Source: Apteryx mantelli
Lineage: Eukaryota > Chordata > Aves > Apterygiformes > Apterygidae
Reading direction: 5' to 3'
Assembly: GCF_036417845.1 (NCBI RefSeq)
Contig: NC_090001.1
Coordinates: 9,655,501 to 9,719,500, forward strand
Length of the DNA stretch: 64,000 nucleotides
Shown: positions 1 to 10,900 of the stretch, piece by piece
Position numbering within the stretch: position 1 is the first letter of the stretch
Layout of the letters: every line of letters begins with the position of its first letter
Program-made: the position numbers and the translations under genes
The notes under the pieces: generated by a model
The model's input: only the letters and a program-made list of their open reading frames with translations
Told to the model about the DNA's origin: nothing
Database searches by the model: none

Positions 1-1080
1 TTCATGGACTCAGCACCTAATACACCTGAGGGGTCATTAAAATGCAAAAAGCCCTAACAAGCCATGTCTATCCCCATAATTTCCTTCAGTCCTCGTGTGG
101 CTAATTGGAGAGATTTCAGGAGTGTATTTAGAAGAGGAAGATTTCAATGAGCACCGAAAAAAAAAAAGAGAAAGGATTTCTGCTGGTAACGTTTTCTTTA
201 CTTTACAGCTTACAGAATAAGTGATAGCCACATTTTCCAACTCATAGTGCCTCAGAGGGTCTCCTAAGGAATCGTGATGTGTGAGAAAAGCAGTATTTTG
301 GAGAGGAGACATGTACGAACAGCCTTGCTTCTTGCCTCCCCAGCCCTGCCATTTCTCTCATCAGCCACTGCAGACCTATCTCACTCTTGTTAAAATCGAA
401 GCTTTTTCCACTCAAGTCTGTAGCTGAATGTTATAGCCTCTAGGCACCAATTCCCACCTGCTTTCCTTTGAGAACTAGCTGCAAATAGACACAGAAGGCT
501 TTTTCTTTATTGGGATCAAACAAAAGCAAAACATGATGGAATTGAATGAAAATCAAAATAAACGCCTAAACTGTGTTTCAACTCCAGGCTGCCTCCAGGG
601 AGGTGCACTTTCCACAAGGGATAGCCTTAGTAGAAATGTTTTAGACAGATTGATAGGAAAGGAGAGAGGAAAAACCCAGTTAAGCCATTGTCTAAAGAGA
701 CAATTAGCCTCCTGAAAGATGAGGTAAGCTTTACACTCCCCGAAACTCAGAGCAGCGCCTAGAGAGAGCAGAGGTGTCTGAATGAATGAAGAGAAAGGAG
801 AGAAGGAAAAGTGGGAAACAAGGGAAACTGCCTATGTCCAGATAGTCTGCTGCAATGATGACTTTAGAAATGATCAATTTAATCAGGATTTGGGGAAATA
901 TGTGAAAGCTTACTGAAATTAAGTCCACAGCATAACAGACAAAGCAGTGGCACACCAGCTTGAGGGGTAGATGAAAATTTCTTCTCCTGAGATTCACAAC
1001 CTTCCTGACAATTTCCAGTGTTTCATCATGGGAAAACATGGACATTTTTATTACGAGTCAGTCTCCAAATCCAATCCCCA
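1..1080. repeat. Duplicated block, copy 1 (pairs with 49268-51075)
   Basis: This stretch holds no gene. It aligns colinearly with 49268-51075: both start with a TTCATGGACT motif, then share AAAATGCAAAAAGCCCTAAC, the AAACATGATG motif near 531, the CAGGCTGCCTCCAG motif near 585 and the ATCATGGGAAAACAT motif near 1025. This copy lacks the CR1 that interrupts the other copy, so it represents the state before that insertion. It lies directly 3' of the unit A OR gene. The match was read by eye and no identity value was computed. Confidence 0.75.
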
Positions 1081-1234
1081 TTGACTAATCAATTTGGCAG
1101 ACAGGGTTTGTGCCTCTGGAGAAGTGGGATGAATTCAAGAATTTGTGTACAAATGACGATCACAGGCAGAATGCCCAAAGCACAAGAGTTGCCCAAGGTA
1201 AATTGGAAATCCCTTGTGAGGAGAGATGGGCAGC

Positions 1235-2170
1235 TTATTGCTGCTGAAGTAGTAGCAGTTGAACCAGTTTCTTCAGTGCGTCCTTGAGCTCCTTGTTCCT
1301 CATGCTGTAGATGAGGGGGTTCACTGTTGGAGGCACCACTGCGTACAGAACAGCCACCACCAGATCCAGAAGTGGGGAGGAGAGGGAAGAGGGCTTCAGG
1401 CAGGCAAAAAATGCAGTGCTGATAAACAGGGAGACCACGGCCAGGTGAGGGAGGCACATGGAGAAGGCTTTGTGCCGGCCCTGCTCAGAGGGGATCCTCA
1501 GCACAGCTGTGAAGATCTGCACATAGGACAACACAATAAAACCAAAACATCCCAAAGCTAAACAAATACTAACCACAACAACCCCAACTTCCCTGAGGTA
1601 GGTGTCTGAGCAGGAGAGCTTGAGGATCTGGGCCATTTCACAGAAGAACTGCTCCACAACATTGCCTTGGCAGAGTGGTATGGAAAATGTGTTAGCAGTG
1701 TGCAGGAGAGCATCGAGAAAACCACTGGCCCAGGCAGCTGCTGCCATTTTGACACAAGCTCTGCTGCCCATGACGGTCCCATAGTGCAGGGGTCTGCACA
1801 TGGCCACATAGCGGTCATAGGCCATGACAGTGAGAACAGAATACTCAGTTGAGATGAGAAAGTAAAAATGAAAAACCTGTGCAGCACATTCCCAGTAGGA
1901 AATGGCCATGGTGTTGCGGAGAGAATTGGCCATGGATTTGGGGACAGTGGTGCAGATGGTGCCAAGGTCAAGGAATGAGAGGTTGAGGAGGAAGAAGTAC
2001 ATGGGGGTGTGGAGGCGGTGGTCACAGGCTACGGCTGTGATGATGAGGCCATTGCCCAGGAGGGCAGCCAGGTAGATGCCCAGGAAGAGCCAGAAGTGCA
2101 AGAGCTGCAGCTGCCACTTGTCCACAAATACCTGGAGGAGGAACTCGTTGAAGGAGCTGCTGTTGGACAT
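1235..2170 (-). CDS. Olfactory receptor, OR14-like (avian gamma-c type), intact
   Basis: Odorant-binding class A GPCR expected in the cilia membrane of olfactory neurons, signalling through Golf and cAMP (family knowledge). The 311-codon frame is complete and intronless. It shows the N-glycosylation site NSS at residues 3-5, LLGNG in TM1, PMYFFLLNLS at the start of TM2, MAYDRYVAMC at the end of TM3, KAFSMCLPHL in TM6 and NPLIYSMRNKE in TM7, with a glutamine-rich C-terminus. The frame stays open upstream to 2302, but I chose the ATG at 2170. It matches the MSN start of the paralogues and lies 24 bases after a good splice acceptor (pyrimidine tract ending in CAG at 2194-2196), as expected for an OR with 5'-UTR exons. 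A short out-of-frame ATG lies 17 bases before the start. The odorant is unknown. Confidence 0.93.
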   Translation of the reverse strand: MSNSSSFNEFLLQVFVDKWQLQLLHFWLFLGIYLAALLGNGLIITAVACDHRLHTPMYFFLLNLSFLDLGTICTTVPKSMANSLRNTMAISYWECAAQVFHFYFLISTEYSVLTVMAYDRYVAMCRPLHYGTVMGSRACVKMAAAAWASGFLDALLHTANTFSIPLCQGNVVEQFFCEMAQILKLSCSDTYLREVGVVVVSICLALGCFGFIVLSYVQIFTAVLRIPSEQGRHKAFSMCLPHLAVVSLFISTAFFACLKPSSLSSPLLDLVVAVLYAVVPPTVNPLIYSMRNKELKDALKKLVQLLLLQQQ

Positions 2171-5100
2171 TTGCTGACGCTGGGCATGGGGGCCTGTCCA
2201 AGGAGGAAAAGACAGGGACAAATTAGAGCAGTCTTCTGGGAGAAAAAAACCCTTTGCCTTCCTCACAGAACCTCCCACTTTTCCTCTCTCCTTTACCTTC
2301 ATTCAGCTCCCCGTCTCGAGCTCCGGTTTGTGCTGCCTGAGTGTGCCATGCAGAGCAGGGGCCTCTGCGAACGATTTCCAGAGGAGTCAGTGCTGCTCTG
2401 CTGGGGGGTGTAAATGGAGGAAGGTGACAAACATTTCCAGTTCTTTGGTGGGGATAGGAGGGGGTTGGGCTCCATGAGCTGAGCTAAGGACACGCAGGCC
2501 GGAGACACAGTGGGGATATCAATATATTGATGCCCAGTGCTGTTACGGTGAGCACAGGATAGAGACCAGTAATGGGGATCACACTGGTATTGTGATTGAA
2601 CTGATACCACAATTGCTCTATTTTGCTAAGTGTAACTCACACTTGTATTGTGATTTCAGCATATTGCTGTGTCACTCTGCTAAATCAAAAATCCTGTGTA
2701 ACGTCCAATATCTTCAAAGAAGTAAATGTTGATATTCAACATTACACCGTCCATGTGTGGAATAGCTAAAAGAACCTGGTCAGGGAGGATTGGACTCTGA
2801 CAAGCTCTCCTGCCAGCTGTCTTGGAAAGGGAAGGTCCTTGTGAGGCATTCATCTCCCCCAGCCTTGCCCTCCTGAACACAGGTGCTTGTATCTGAAGCA
2901 GCCACACCAGCTTCCATTCTAGCAAGGCAGGGAAACTCTCATGTGCAGGCAGCGGGTGCCTGAACCTTGCTGGATGTCTCCATTCCAATGCGATAGACCC
3001 TTTTCTCACACCAATTTACCATCTGCTCTTCCTCTGCAGTGGGAGTGCGAACTGACTAGCTCTGACATACGCGTCCTGCATCAGATTATGTCTACCCCTT
3101 ATGTGGAAAGACTGTCCAATATTTTGGCACCTGTTTTCTCTGGAATATAATCTTCAGCAGAGGTGTCTGATTAGATATGGATTTAGCTTTTAGATATCTC
3201 CATCTCACCGTGGGAGCATTCTTTGACAGCGTAGAAATCTTTGGCATTTCAACTGCTCTGAGGATGAGCATCTGTGCATCCCAAGAGGAAAAAAGGGCTC
3301 ACTGTGACTTTCTACAGAGTCACGGGATGTGGTCTGTCCATGAATCTTGCCCCTCATGGCCTTGCGCTTGCACCTCACTTAACTAAAGAACACTCACAGT
3401 CACAAGTTTCTCTCAGAAAGAAAGGGGACTGAGCTGAGAGCCGAGCACTTCACGATTTAGGGGAAGATCTCCACATTCTTCTCTCTCACAGCAGGTAGGG
3501 AGAAAGTGATGAAGAGCATGACAAGGTCAGCTAATTCGCCAACTCCTTGCATTGCATTTCCTGGAGCCACACAGGTTTCAGGGGGGCTGGGGACAGCTTA
3601 CTCCTACGCACACCCCTCTGTTGCACAACTTGCAGGGCAGCTGTCTGAACTGCAGCTGAAATTCCCCAACCCCAGGTAGCCCAAAAGAAGACCAGGAGCA
3701 GCAAGGCCAGGACGGCAAAGAAGGAGCAACACAGTGATGCTGCTGCAAAGGGAGGCAAGCAGAGAGAGACAGATGGGCACTCAGGAAAGCTTTCATCTTC
3801 CCCAGCTGGGCATGCCACCTCAAAGACAGCAATATTGCAGGGCAGTCACTCTCAGCCCCTTTGTCGGGCAGCACAAAATGGCCCCGTGGCAGGAGAGATG
3901 CCCCTCTCCTCTGCCACAGGTCTGGCTGCAGAGGAGGTGGCTCATTTCCTGCACTCCATGGCTGTCAGGGCAGAGGATCTGCTGGGTGGGAGCAGAGACA
4001 CAGGGGACTGGCTCAGAGGAAGGTGTCTGCATCAGAGGGACTGACCATGACTTGCCCAAATCCTTCCTCCCATGGCGATTCTCTTTGCAGTTCCCTCTCA
4101 TTCCCTGCCCATCTCGCTGCCTGGAGCTCCCCCTGCTGGCAGCTCCTTCTTTATCCCAATGTCGCTTCCCTGCTGGTACTCACAGACCCCATCCCACCCT
4201 CTGCATGCTCAGTTCTGCCCGACAGAAACCTACCGGGACAGGGCGCTGGGCAGAGGCATTGCTGTGCTCAAAGGTCCTGAGGAGCAGGTCAGAAAAACCC
4301 TGACAAGGCCATAAAGGTGATGCTGGTGCTGTCTGTAGGCTGAGGAGGGCTTGAAGGGGTTTGCTGAGCTTTCTCACAGACCTAGTGATCTCTGAGAGGG
4401 AAGGTTTGGCAGTCCAAATTACTTGTCAAACCAAAAAACCTCTTTCCTATTATCTCCCTGCCAAAATTAGGGCCTATTCTTTCTAGTTTTATCAGTACTA
4501 AGTAGCATTTTCTAGTCGGAGAGTTCCTTCCCTTTCTCTTAGCCTTTTTTTTCACCTTCCTCCTAAAGGACCCTTCGCATATGTCCTGTGTGTGAGCTAG
4601 AGCTGTGAGCACCCCTGACACACACAGCACCGTCTTGATGGGAGAATGAACCTGTCCTGCCAGAGGTCACTGAATCTGTCAGTCGTAGGATGGGATGGGT
4701 TTAGAAGACCTCTCTAGGAAGCAGTGTTGCCCTGCAGCCAGAGACTTACCGTGTCAGGGGCTGTGAAGATTTCTCCCACCGTGAGCACTCAGCTGTCCTC
4801 CCACTCCACACTGCCTTTCATTTCTCTCTCTCCTGTCTCATCGCATCTCAGCAACAGCAGGCAGTGCCCGGAGCCCTGCTGCTCTTTGCAGAGGAGCTGC
4901 TCCTGCACACAGCCGTCTCTCAGCAGTGCTGCCAGGTTGCCATGAGCTCGCTCCATCTCAGGAGCCTGGCCCCGCTTAGGAGCAGAGGCCCAGCAGAAGG
5001 AGTGAATTTCTCTGTCCCTTGTGCTCCTCCTCCTGGGAGAGGTTCACTAAAGTAGATGAAAATAATGACCTAGAGTCCCTCTCTAAACCATGCAGAAAGA

Positions 5101-6530
5101 CTGAGTTCTGCATGACTATTTGTTTCGTCAGAGGATGGTCATCTAGGACACATGGAAATGTCCCACTCTGGAAGACCCTATTCCCATCTCTTAACTACAC
5201 AGCACACCTAGACAGGGACAAGAAGAGAGTTCATTTTCCCATGGTTCAGCTATTGACTCAGGCGAGTCCATCTGGGCTTCTCATGCCTGTGTAGAAGTCC
5301 CTGGGATGGAGTGGGATTCAGCTCTCTCCCATGAACTCCACAAACGCACAAGAGGTGGGATTCCCCTTTCTCAACCTGTAGTGAGCACAACTTAGATGTT
5401 CGCGTGCCAGCTCCTTGTCTAAGCTCCCACTGTAACCAATAGAGATGGAGTGTGAGAGTCAGTTGTTGGCACACAAAAATCCAGTGACATTTGAAGAGAC
5501 AGAGGTGGTCCAAAGCATGTGTTTGCTTGCCCTGATGGAGCAAGTGTGAGACCCACGTCCTTCTAGAGCCTGGGGGCCATGTAGGGAATTTCCTTGGTCA
5601 TCTGAAATGACACGAGATGCCTAATACTGCTAGAGCTCCACTCATGAAGCCGAGGCACAAGCAGATCCTTACACTGTAAATGGTTGATGTAATTCAGCGC
5701 AGACACTTCACTTCATGAGAGAAATAGGCTGGCAGGGATATGTCAGATTCCTGGGGTTTCTAGCACAATCGCACATTTCTAGCAGATACCGCATGGGACC
5801 TACAGGAAAAGCATGCCCTTTTGGAGTGGTTGCTGGGCAAGTGCCCCAGGGCATTTTGGGTTTCCTGCCTCTGCCCAAACAACGGAATCCCACCACTGCC
5901 TTCAGGCAAAGTCCATCCCATCTAGAGCCAAGTGTGCTTCATAAATGGGAAGCACATCACACCAAGGTCTCTACTCATGTCCCTGCACCCTTAAACCCTT
6001 CTAGCTCTTATTCCTCTGAACCTCTTCTCATCCCAAATGAACAGGGACTGTGTTGATGATGTCCACAGGGTGGCTGGATTGCCGACTCTCCAGGCCCAAG
6101 GACTTTCGCAGTGGCACCTTGTCCCTTCTGGAGATCAGTTCACCTCTGTCACAGGCCCCAAGGTGCTGCAGGGTCAGCTCGGGCAGCAAACCCCTCTCCT
6201 TCTGTTCCTGCAAGGCCCAGCTCTCTTTCTCCCTGGCTTTGGCCACTGCAGGGTTTGCTCTTTTAGTGGGAACCTCCTTTCACCATTACATTGCCACCTG
6301 CTCTCTATGCCAGCCTGTCACTACTCAGAATCAAATCCTCTGCATGCACCAGGTCCTTGGTAACAGGTTTCCCTGTAACAGATCTTCAGCTGGTGTGACA
6401 GCTGAGGTGATGAAGCCAAAATAGATGCAAACAAAAGCAGCCTGGGGCACAGACAGGATTGCCATAACTGAGATGTGGTGCGATCAGTCCCATGACTCGA
6501 GTGCTGTGATGGTAGGGTACAAGTCCATCA
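2171..6530. repeat. 5' flank of OR unit A (duplicated unit)
   Basis: No gene is seen here. The segment is repeated, with divergence, as the 5' flank of the other OR units. 2257-3150 matches 9113-9775 (unit B) and, inverted, 36700-37300 (unit C). 3530-4380 matches 57290-58110 (unit E). 4700-5060 matches inverted 34740-35060 and direct 58700-59050. Short stop-free stretches appear in all frames and differ between copies, so I read them as non-coding. OR promoters and untranslated exons should lie here but cannot be placed by eye. Confidence 0.7.
2194..2212 (-). promoter_or_regulatory. Putative 3' splice site of the unit A OR coding exon
   Basis: On the minus strand a pyrimidine-rich run (CTTTTCCTCCTTGGACAG) ends in CAG 24 bases before the chosen ATG. 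The same element in the same place precedes the unit C, D and E genes, so the single coding exon probably joins a distant untranslated exon. This is inferred from position and motif, with no transcript evidence. Confidence 0.5.
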
Positions 6531-7640
6531 GGAGGCACTGGAAGGGAAGATGAGGAGGGGGGATGCCCTTTGTGTGAAGGCAACACTCAGATGCATGGAG
6601 CTCTTCCATGGGACAGACAAAGGGAGGCAGCCCTGAAGGGCAGAGGAGCTAAGGAAAGCCAGCAGGTCATTAAGAAGAGCACCCACAAAGCACATCAGTG
6701 CTCCATACTGACAGCTTGTCAAATTTGTAGGCATCTCCAGACCCTGTCTTGGCTAAACAGGGAACTCATGCCTGAGCTCCGGTGCAGTAACGCAGCATAA
6801 GGGAAGGGGAAGAAAGGAGAGGCTGAAAAGGAGGAATTCAGAAATACAGTGCTGTACAGCGAAGTAGGGAAGTCAAAGCTTCCCTAGCATACACACTTGC
6901 AGGGGACATCACGAGCACAAAGAAGAGCTGCTACTGCTTCAGTAACAGTAAAAGAGTAAAGAAGGAAAGTGGGGGCTCAGTGCTGCGTGGGGCAGGGAAT
7001 GCAGCAAGAGCAGATGTAGATAGGTCTGAGGAGCTCAGTGCCTTCTTGGCTTCAGGCTTCACCAACAAGGTCTCCTGGGCTGTTGTGCCCAGAGGCAGGA
7101 CTGCAGATGAGAAAACCAGCCTGCAGTGCATGAGGGTTGAGAGAGGGATGACTTGCAAGAACTCAAGCAATACAGTCTATGGGATTGGATGTGTAGCATG
7201 CTCGGACATTGAGAGAGCTGCCTGCTGCCACAGCAAAGCAACTCACTATCATCAAAGGTTGTGGAGGTCAGGGGAGGTGCCAGTGACCAGAAAAAGGAAT
7301 ATGTTTTGCCCATCTTCAAAGAAGGCCACAAGAACAACCAGGGGAGCTGCTGAACGAGAGCCAGCAGCGTGTCCTGGCAGCAAAGGAGGCCACAGCATCC
7401 TGGGTTGCATGAACAGTAGCAGAGTCAGAAGATCAAGGGAAGTGATTATCCCCTTCTGCTCAGCACTCGTCAGAGCACATCTAGAGATGGCCCCCATTTT
7501 GGGGCCCCCTGCAGAAGAATGATGTTGAACACTCAGAGTGAGTTCAGTGGCAGGCCGCCAAGGGCATCAGGGCTGGAGAACTTGCCCTGTGAGGAGAGGC
7601 TGAGGGAACAGGCCTTGTTCAGCCTGCAGAAGGAAAGGCT
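6531..7640 (+). mobile_element. Ancient CR1-like LINE relic of unit A
   Basis: Degenerate CR1 sequence lies in plus orientation. Pieces recall the endonuclease/RT linker (AGGAAAGCCAGCAGGTCATTAAG near 6650), an RT segment near 7255-7330, and a 3' segment near 7565-7665 resembling the CR1 'EHLSCEERLRE' region. The same relic recurs in unit D (45331-46870) and unit E (60211-60888), so it was part of the unit before duplication. No frame is intact. Confidence 0.6.
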
Positions 7641-7680
7641 CTTGGGGGACTCCTAGCAGCTTCCCAACTCAAGGTTACCA

Positions 7681-9112
7681 TCACAGAATCGCAGAATCGC
7701 TGAGGTTGGAAGGGACCTCTGGAGATCATCTAGTCCAATCCCCCTGCTCAAGCAGGGTCACCTAGAGCATATTGCACAGGATTGCATCCAGACGGGTTTT
7801 GAATATCTTCAGAGAAGGAGACTCCACAACCTCTCTGGGCAACCTGTTCCAGTGCTCTGTCACCCTCACAGTGAAAAAGTATTTCCTCATGTTCAGATGG
7901 AACTGTCTGTGTTTCAGTTTGTGGCCGTTGCCTCGTGTCCTGTCACTGGGCAGCACCGAAAAGAGTCTGGTCCCATCCTCTCAACACCCTCCCTTCAGAT
8001 ACTTGTACACATTAATAAGATCTCCTCTCAGCCTTCTCTTCTCCAGGCTAAACAGGCCCAGCTCTCTCAGCCTTTCTTCATCGGAGAGATGCTCCAGTCC
8101 CCTCATCATCTCTGTAGCCCTCTGCTGGACTCTTTCCAGCAGTGCCATGTCTCTCGTACTGGGGAGCCCAGAACTGGACACAGTACTGCAGATGTGGCCT
8201 CAGCAGGGCTGAGGAGAGGGGGAAGACCCCCTCCCTCCGCCTGCTGGCAACACTCTTCCTGATGCACCCCAGGATACCCTTGGCCTTCTTGGCCGCAAGC
8301 GCACATTGCTGGCTCATGCTTAACCTGGTGTCCACCAGCACTCCCAGGTCCTTCTCCGCAGAGCTGCTTTCCAGCAGGTCAGCCCCCAACCTGTACTGGT
8401 GACTGGGGTTATTCCTCCCTAGGTGCACGACCCTGCACTTCCCTTTGTTGAACTTCATGAGGTTCCTCTCCGCCCACCTCTCCAGCCTGTCCAGGCCTCT
8501 CTGAATGGCAGCACAGCCCTCTGGTGTATCGGCCACTCCTCCCAGTTTTGTATCGTCAGCAAACTTGCTGAGGGTGCACTCTGTGCCTTCATCCAGGTCA
8601 TTGATGAAGAAGCTGAACAAGACTGGACCCAGTACTGACCCCTGGGGGACACCGCTAGCTACAGGCTGCCAACTAGACTCTGTGCTGCTGCTCACAACTC
8701 TCGGAGCTCTGCCATTCAGCCAGTTCTCAATCCACCTCACTGTCCACTCATCTAGCCCACACTTCCTGAGCTTCCCTATGAGGACGTTATGGGAGGCAGC
8801 GTCAAAAGCCTTGCTGAAGTCAAGGCAGACAACATCCACTGCTCTCCCCTCATCTACCCAGCCAGTCATTGCATCATAGAAGGCTATCAGATTGGTTAAG
8901 CATGATTTCCCCTTTTGGTGAAGCCATGCTGACTACTCCTGATCACCTTCTTTTCCTCCACCTGCTTGGAGATGGCCTCCTGGATGAGCTGCTCCATCAC
9001 CTTTCCAGGGATGCAGGTGAGGCTGACTGGCCTGTAGTTCCCTGGGTCCTCCTTCTGGCCCTTTTTGAAGACTGGGGTGACATTGGCTTTTTTCCAGTCC
9101 TCAGTCCTCAGT
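7681..9112 (-). mobile_element. CR1 LINE, 5'-truncated, RT-bearing, minus strand
   Basis: The 3' end is at 7681, where reversed CR1 tail repeats (TCACAGAATC) precede the usual CR1 3'-UTR. Reading leftwards from 9112, the RT begins with '[16 protein letters not shown]' and then shifts frame near 8885. The main 263-codon frame (8078-8869) carries [18 protein letters not shown] and the catalytic FADDTK box, followed by the C-terminal part down to 7762 after another shift. It is dead on arrival or decayed. It replaces whatever OR body unit B once had, abutting OR 5' flank at about 9113. Confidence 0.9.
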
Positions 9113-10067
9113 CTTGTCTTAACCAAACCCATTTCCTTTCTCATAGAACCTGCCAGTTTTCCTCTCTCCTTTACTTTCATTCAGCTCCCTCTCTGGAGCT
9201 CTGGTTTGCAAAGGCTGAGTGTCTTGGGCAGAGCAGGGGCCTCTGCCCGTGGACTCCAGAGGAGTCTGTTCTGCCCTGCTGGGGGGTGTAAATGGAGGTG
9301 TCAAAGAATCCCAGGTATTTGGTGGGATTCCCACGGATGGACACCATGAGCTGAACGGATGGGTCTTGGTACAGTGATCCAGTGGGAATTTTCTCTATTT
9401 ACCAGAGTGAGAGAGGAATATAGCACTCATGGCAGCTGTCTCTGAAAGAGAAGACCCTTGTGAGGGTTTCTTCTCCCCCAATCCTGCCTTCCTGAACAGA
9501 GGTGTCTATATCTGACTCAGTCATACCCAGCTGCCACTCCAGCAAGGAAAAGAAACACTGAGGTAAAGGCAGAGGCTGAGCTGATCCTTTCTAGATGTCT
9601 CCATTCCAATGAGATAGACCTTCTCCTCATGGCAGTTTACCATCTGAGTCCTTCCTCCGGGCACTCTAGTGGGAATGAGAAGTGACTTGCTCTGATGTAC
9701 ACATCCTGCAGCAGATTACGTCCTCCCCTTATGTGAAGGGCTGTTCAACATTCTGAAACCAATTTTCTCAAAAAAATTATCTTCAGTGAAAGAGTCTGAT
9801 TATATATTTATTTAGTTTTATCATGCCTCCATCACACTTTGGGAGCATTCTTAGACAGAGTAGAAATCTTTGGTGTTTCAGTTGCTCTCAGCAGGAGCAC
9901 TTGTGCATCCTGAGAGGAAAAAAGGGCTCGCTGTGATTTTGTACAGAGTCATGGGATCTGGTCTGTCAATGACTTGCCCCTCACTGCCCTGCACTTGCAC
10001 CTTACTCAGCTAAAGAATGCTCACACTCACAGGTTCATCTCAGAAAGTGTCGCAGCTAAGTGGGGAG
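9113..10067. repeat. OR 5'-flank remnant (unit B) without an OR gene
   Basis: This matches 2257-3450 of unit A: the CTCCTTTACTTTCATTCAGCTC motif, the CTCTGCCCGTGGACTCC motif, the 'CCATTCCAATGAGATAGACC' motif near 9600 and the CATCCTGCAGCAGATTACG motif near 9703. No OR coding exon follows. The left edge is a CR1 and the right edge an LTR. It is a relic of a fifth OR unit. Confidence 0.75.
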
Positions 10068-10752
10068 TGATGCACTTCACTCATAAGAGAGAAGCAGCAA
10101 TATGTTTTATTGAAGTAAGATAGTGATTTCACTGATTGAACAGAGTTCAGTCGTAAATAAGACAATGAGTTAAGAAGGGTTGATGGCAAGGTTCACTCAG
10201 TTATTTACTGCGTGGAGGACAGGGTTAGGCAAAAGTGTCAAGGAGACCCTCCCTTTGAGTCACAAGGTTCAGAATGGCCCCCCTTGCTTTCTAAACTTCT
10301 TCTCAGAGGAGTCTGAGTGCAGCTGGATCTAATCTTAGTCCCAGACTTGGTCAATGGTTTATGTCTAAAGGGTTATGTGCACAATCACTCAGAGATATAC
10401 TTAGCAAAGTTTCATAAAGTTTTGCAAAGTTTCAGCATGCTATTAATCACTTACCAAGGATCTGTCGCCTGTAAGGAATCTCTCAACCTCGAGGAGTAAC
10501 CTTGAGAGGTGTCCCTGCTCAAGAGGAGATTCTGCGGTGCAGCCCGCTGCCGTGCAGGAGATCTCAAGGCGCTCTGGACTGCCCCCTATTTATGGGGGGA
10601 AGATGATTGACTCATAGTCATATTTGCATATTAGACGAATTTTAGTTGGTGCATGCTCAATTAGCCCCTGCCTATGTGCTGTTTGAGGAGAGGTCAGGTT
10701 GGGGGGGGGGAGAGGAAGAGCACATCGGGGAGGGGAGGAGCACACCATCACA
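10068..10752 (-). repeat. 3' LTR of ERV-2
   Basis: About 685 bp match the element at 61667-62341 end to end, including the TGATGCACTTCACTC end, the 'TTATTTACTGC' segment, the poly-G run and the CACACCATCACA end. On the minus strand it starts TGTGATGGTG and ends CATCA, so it has TG...CA termini. The outer boundary is uncertain by several bases because flanking GGGGAG/AAGGAG also look alike. Confidence 0.75.
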
Positions 10753-10900
10753 CTCCACCCCATGACTATAGTCAATTCATCTTATCCGTCACAGACTGGT
10801 GCTATGGTCACCTCTTGCCTCTGTGCCATAAATAGTATATTAATAATTGATGTGCTTACAGGTCTACAGCAAGTAAACAGTTTAGCATGAAGTATTGCTA

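Noticed and set aside
2171..2302. N-terminally extended OR starting at 2302
   Set aside because: The extension is charged, crosses a good splice acceptor and is absent from the sister genes; the frame is open upstream by chance.
6980..7522. 180-codon plus-strand frame as a host gene
   Set aside because: It overlaps the ancient CR1 relic and corresponds to decayed CR1 text that recurs in unit D.
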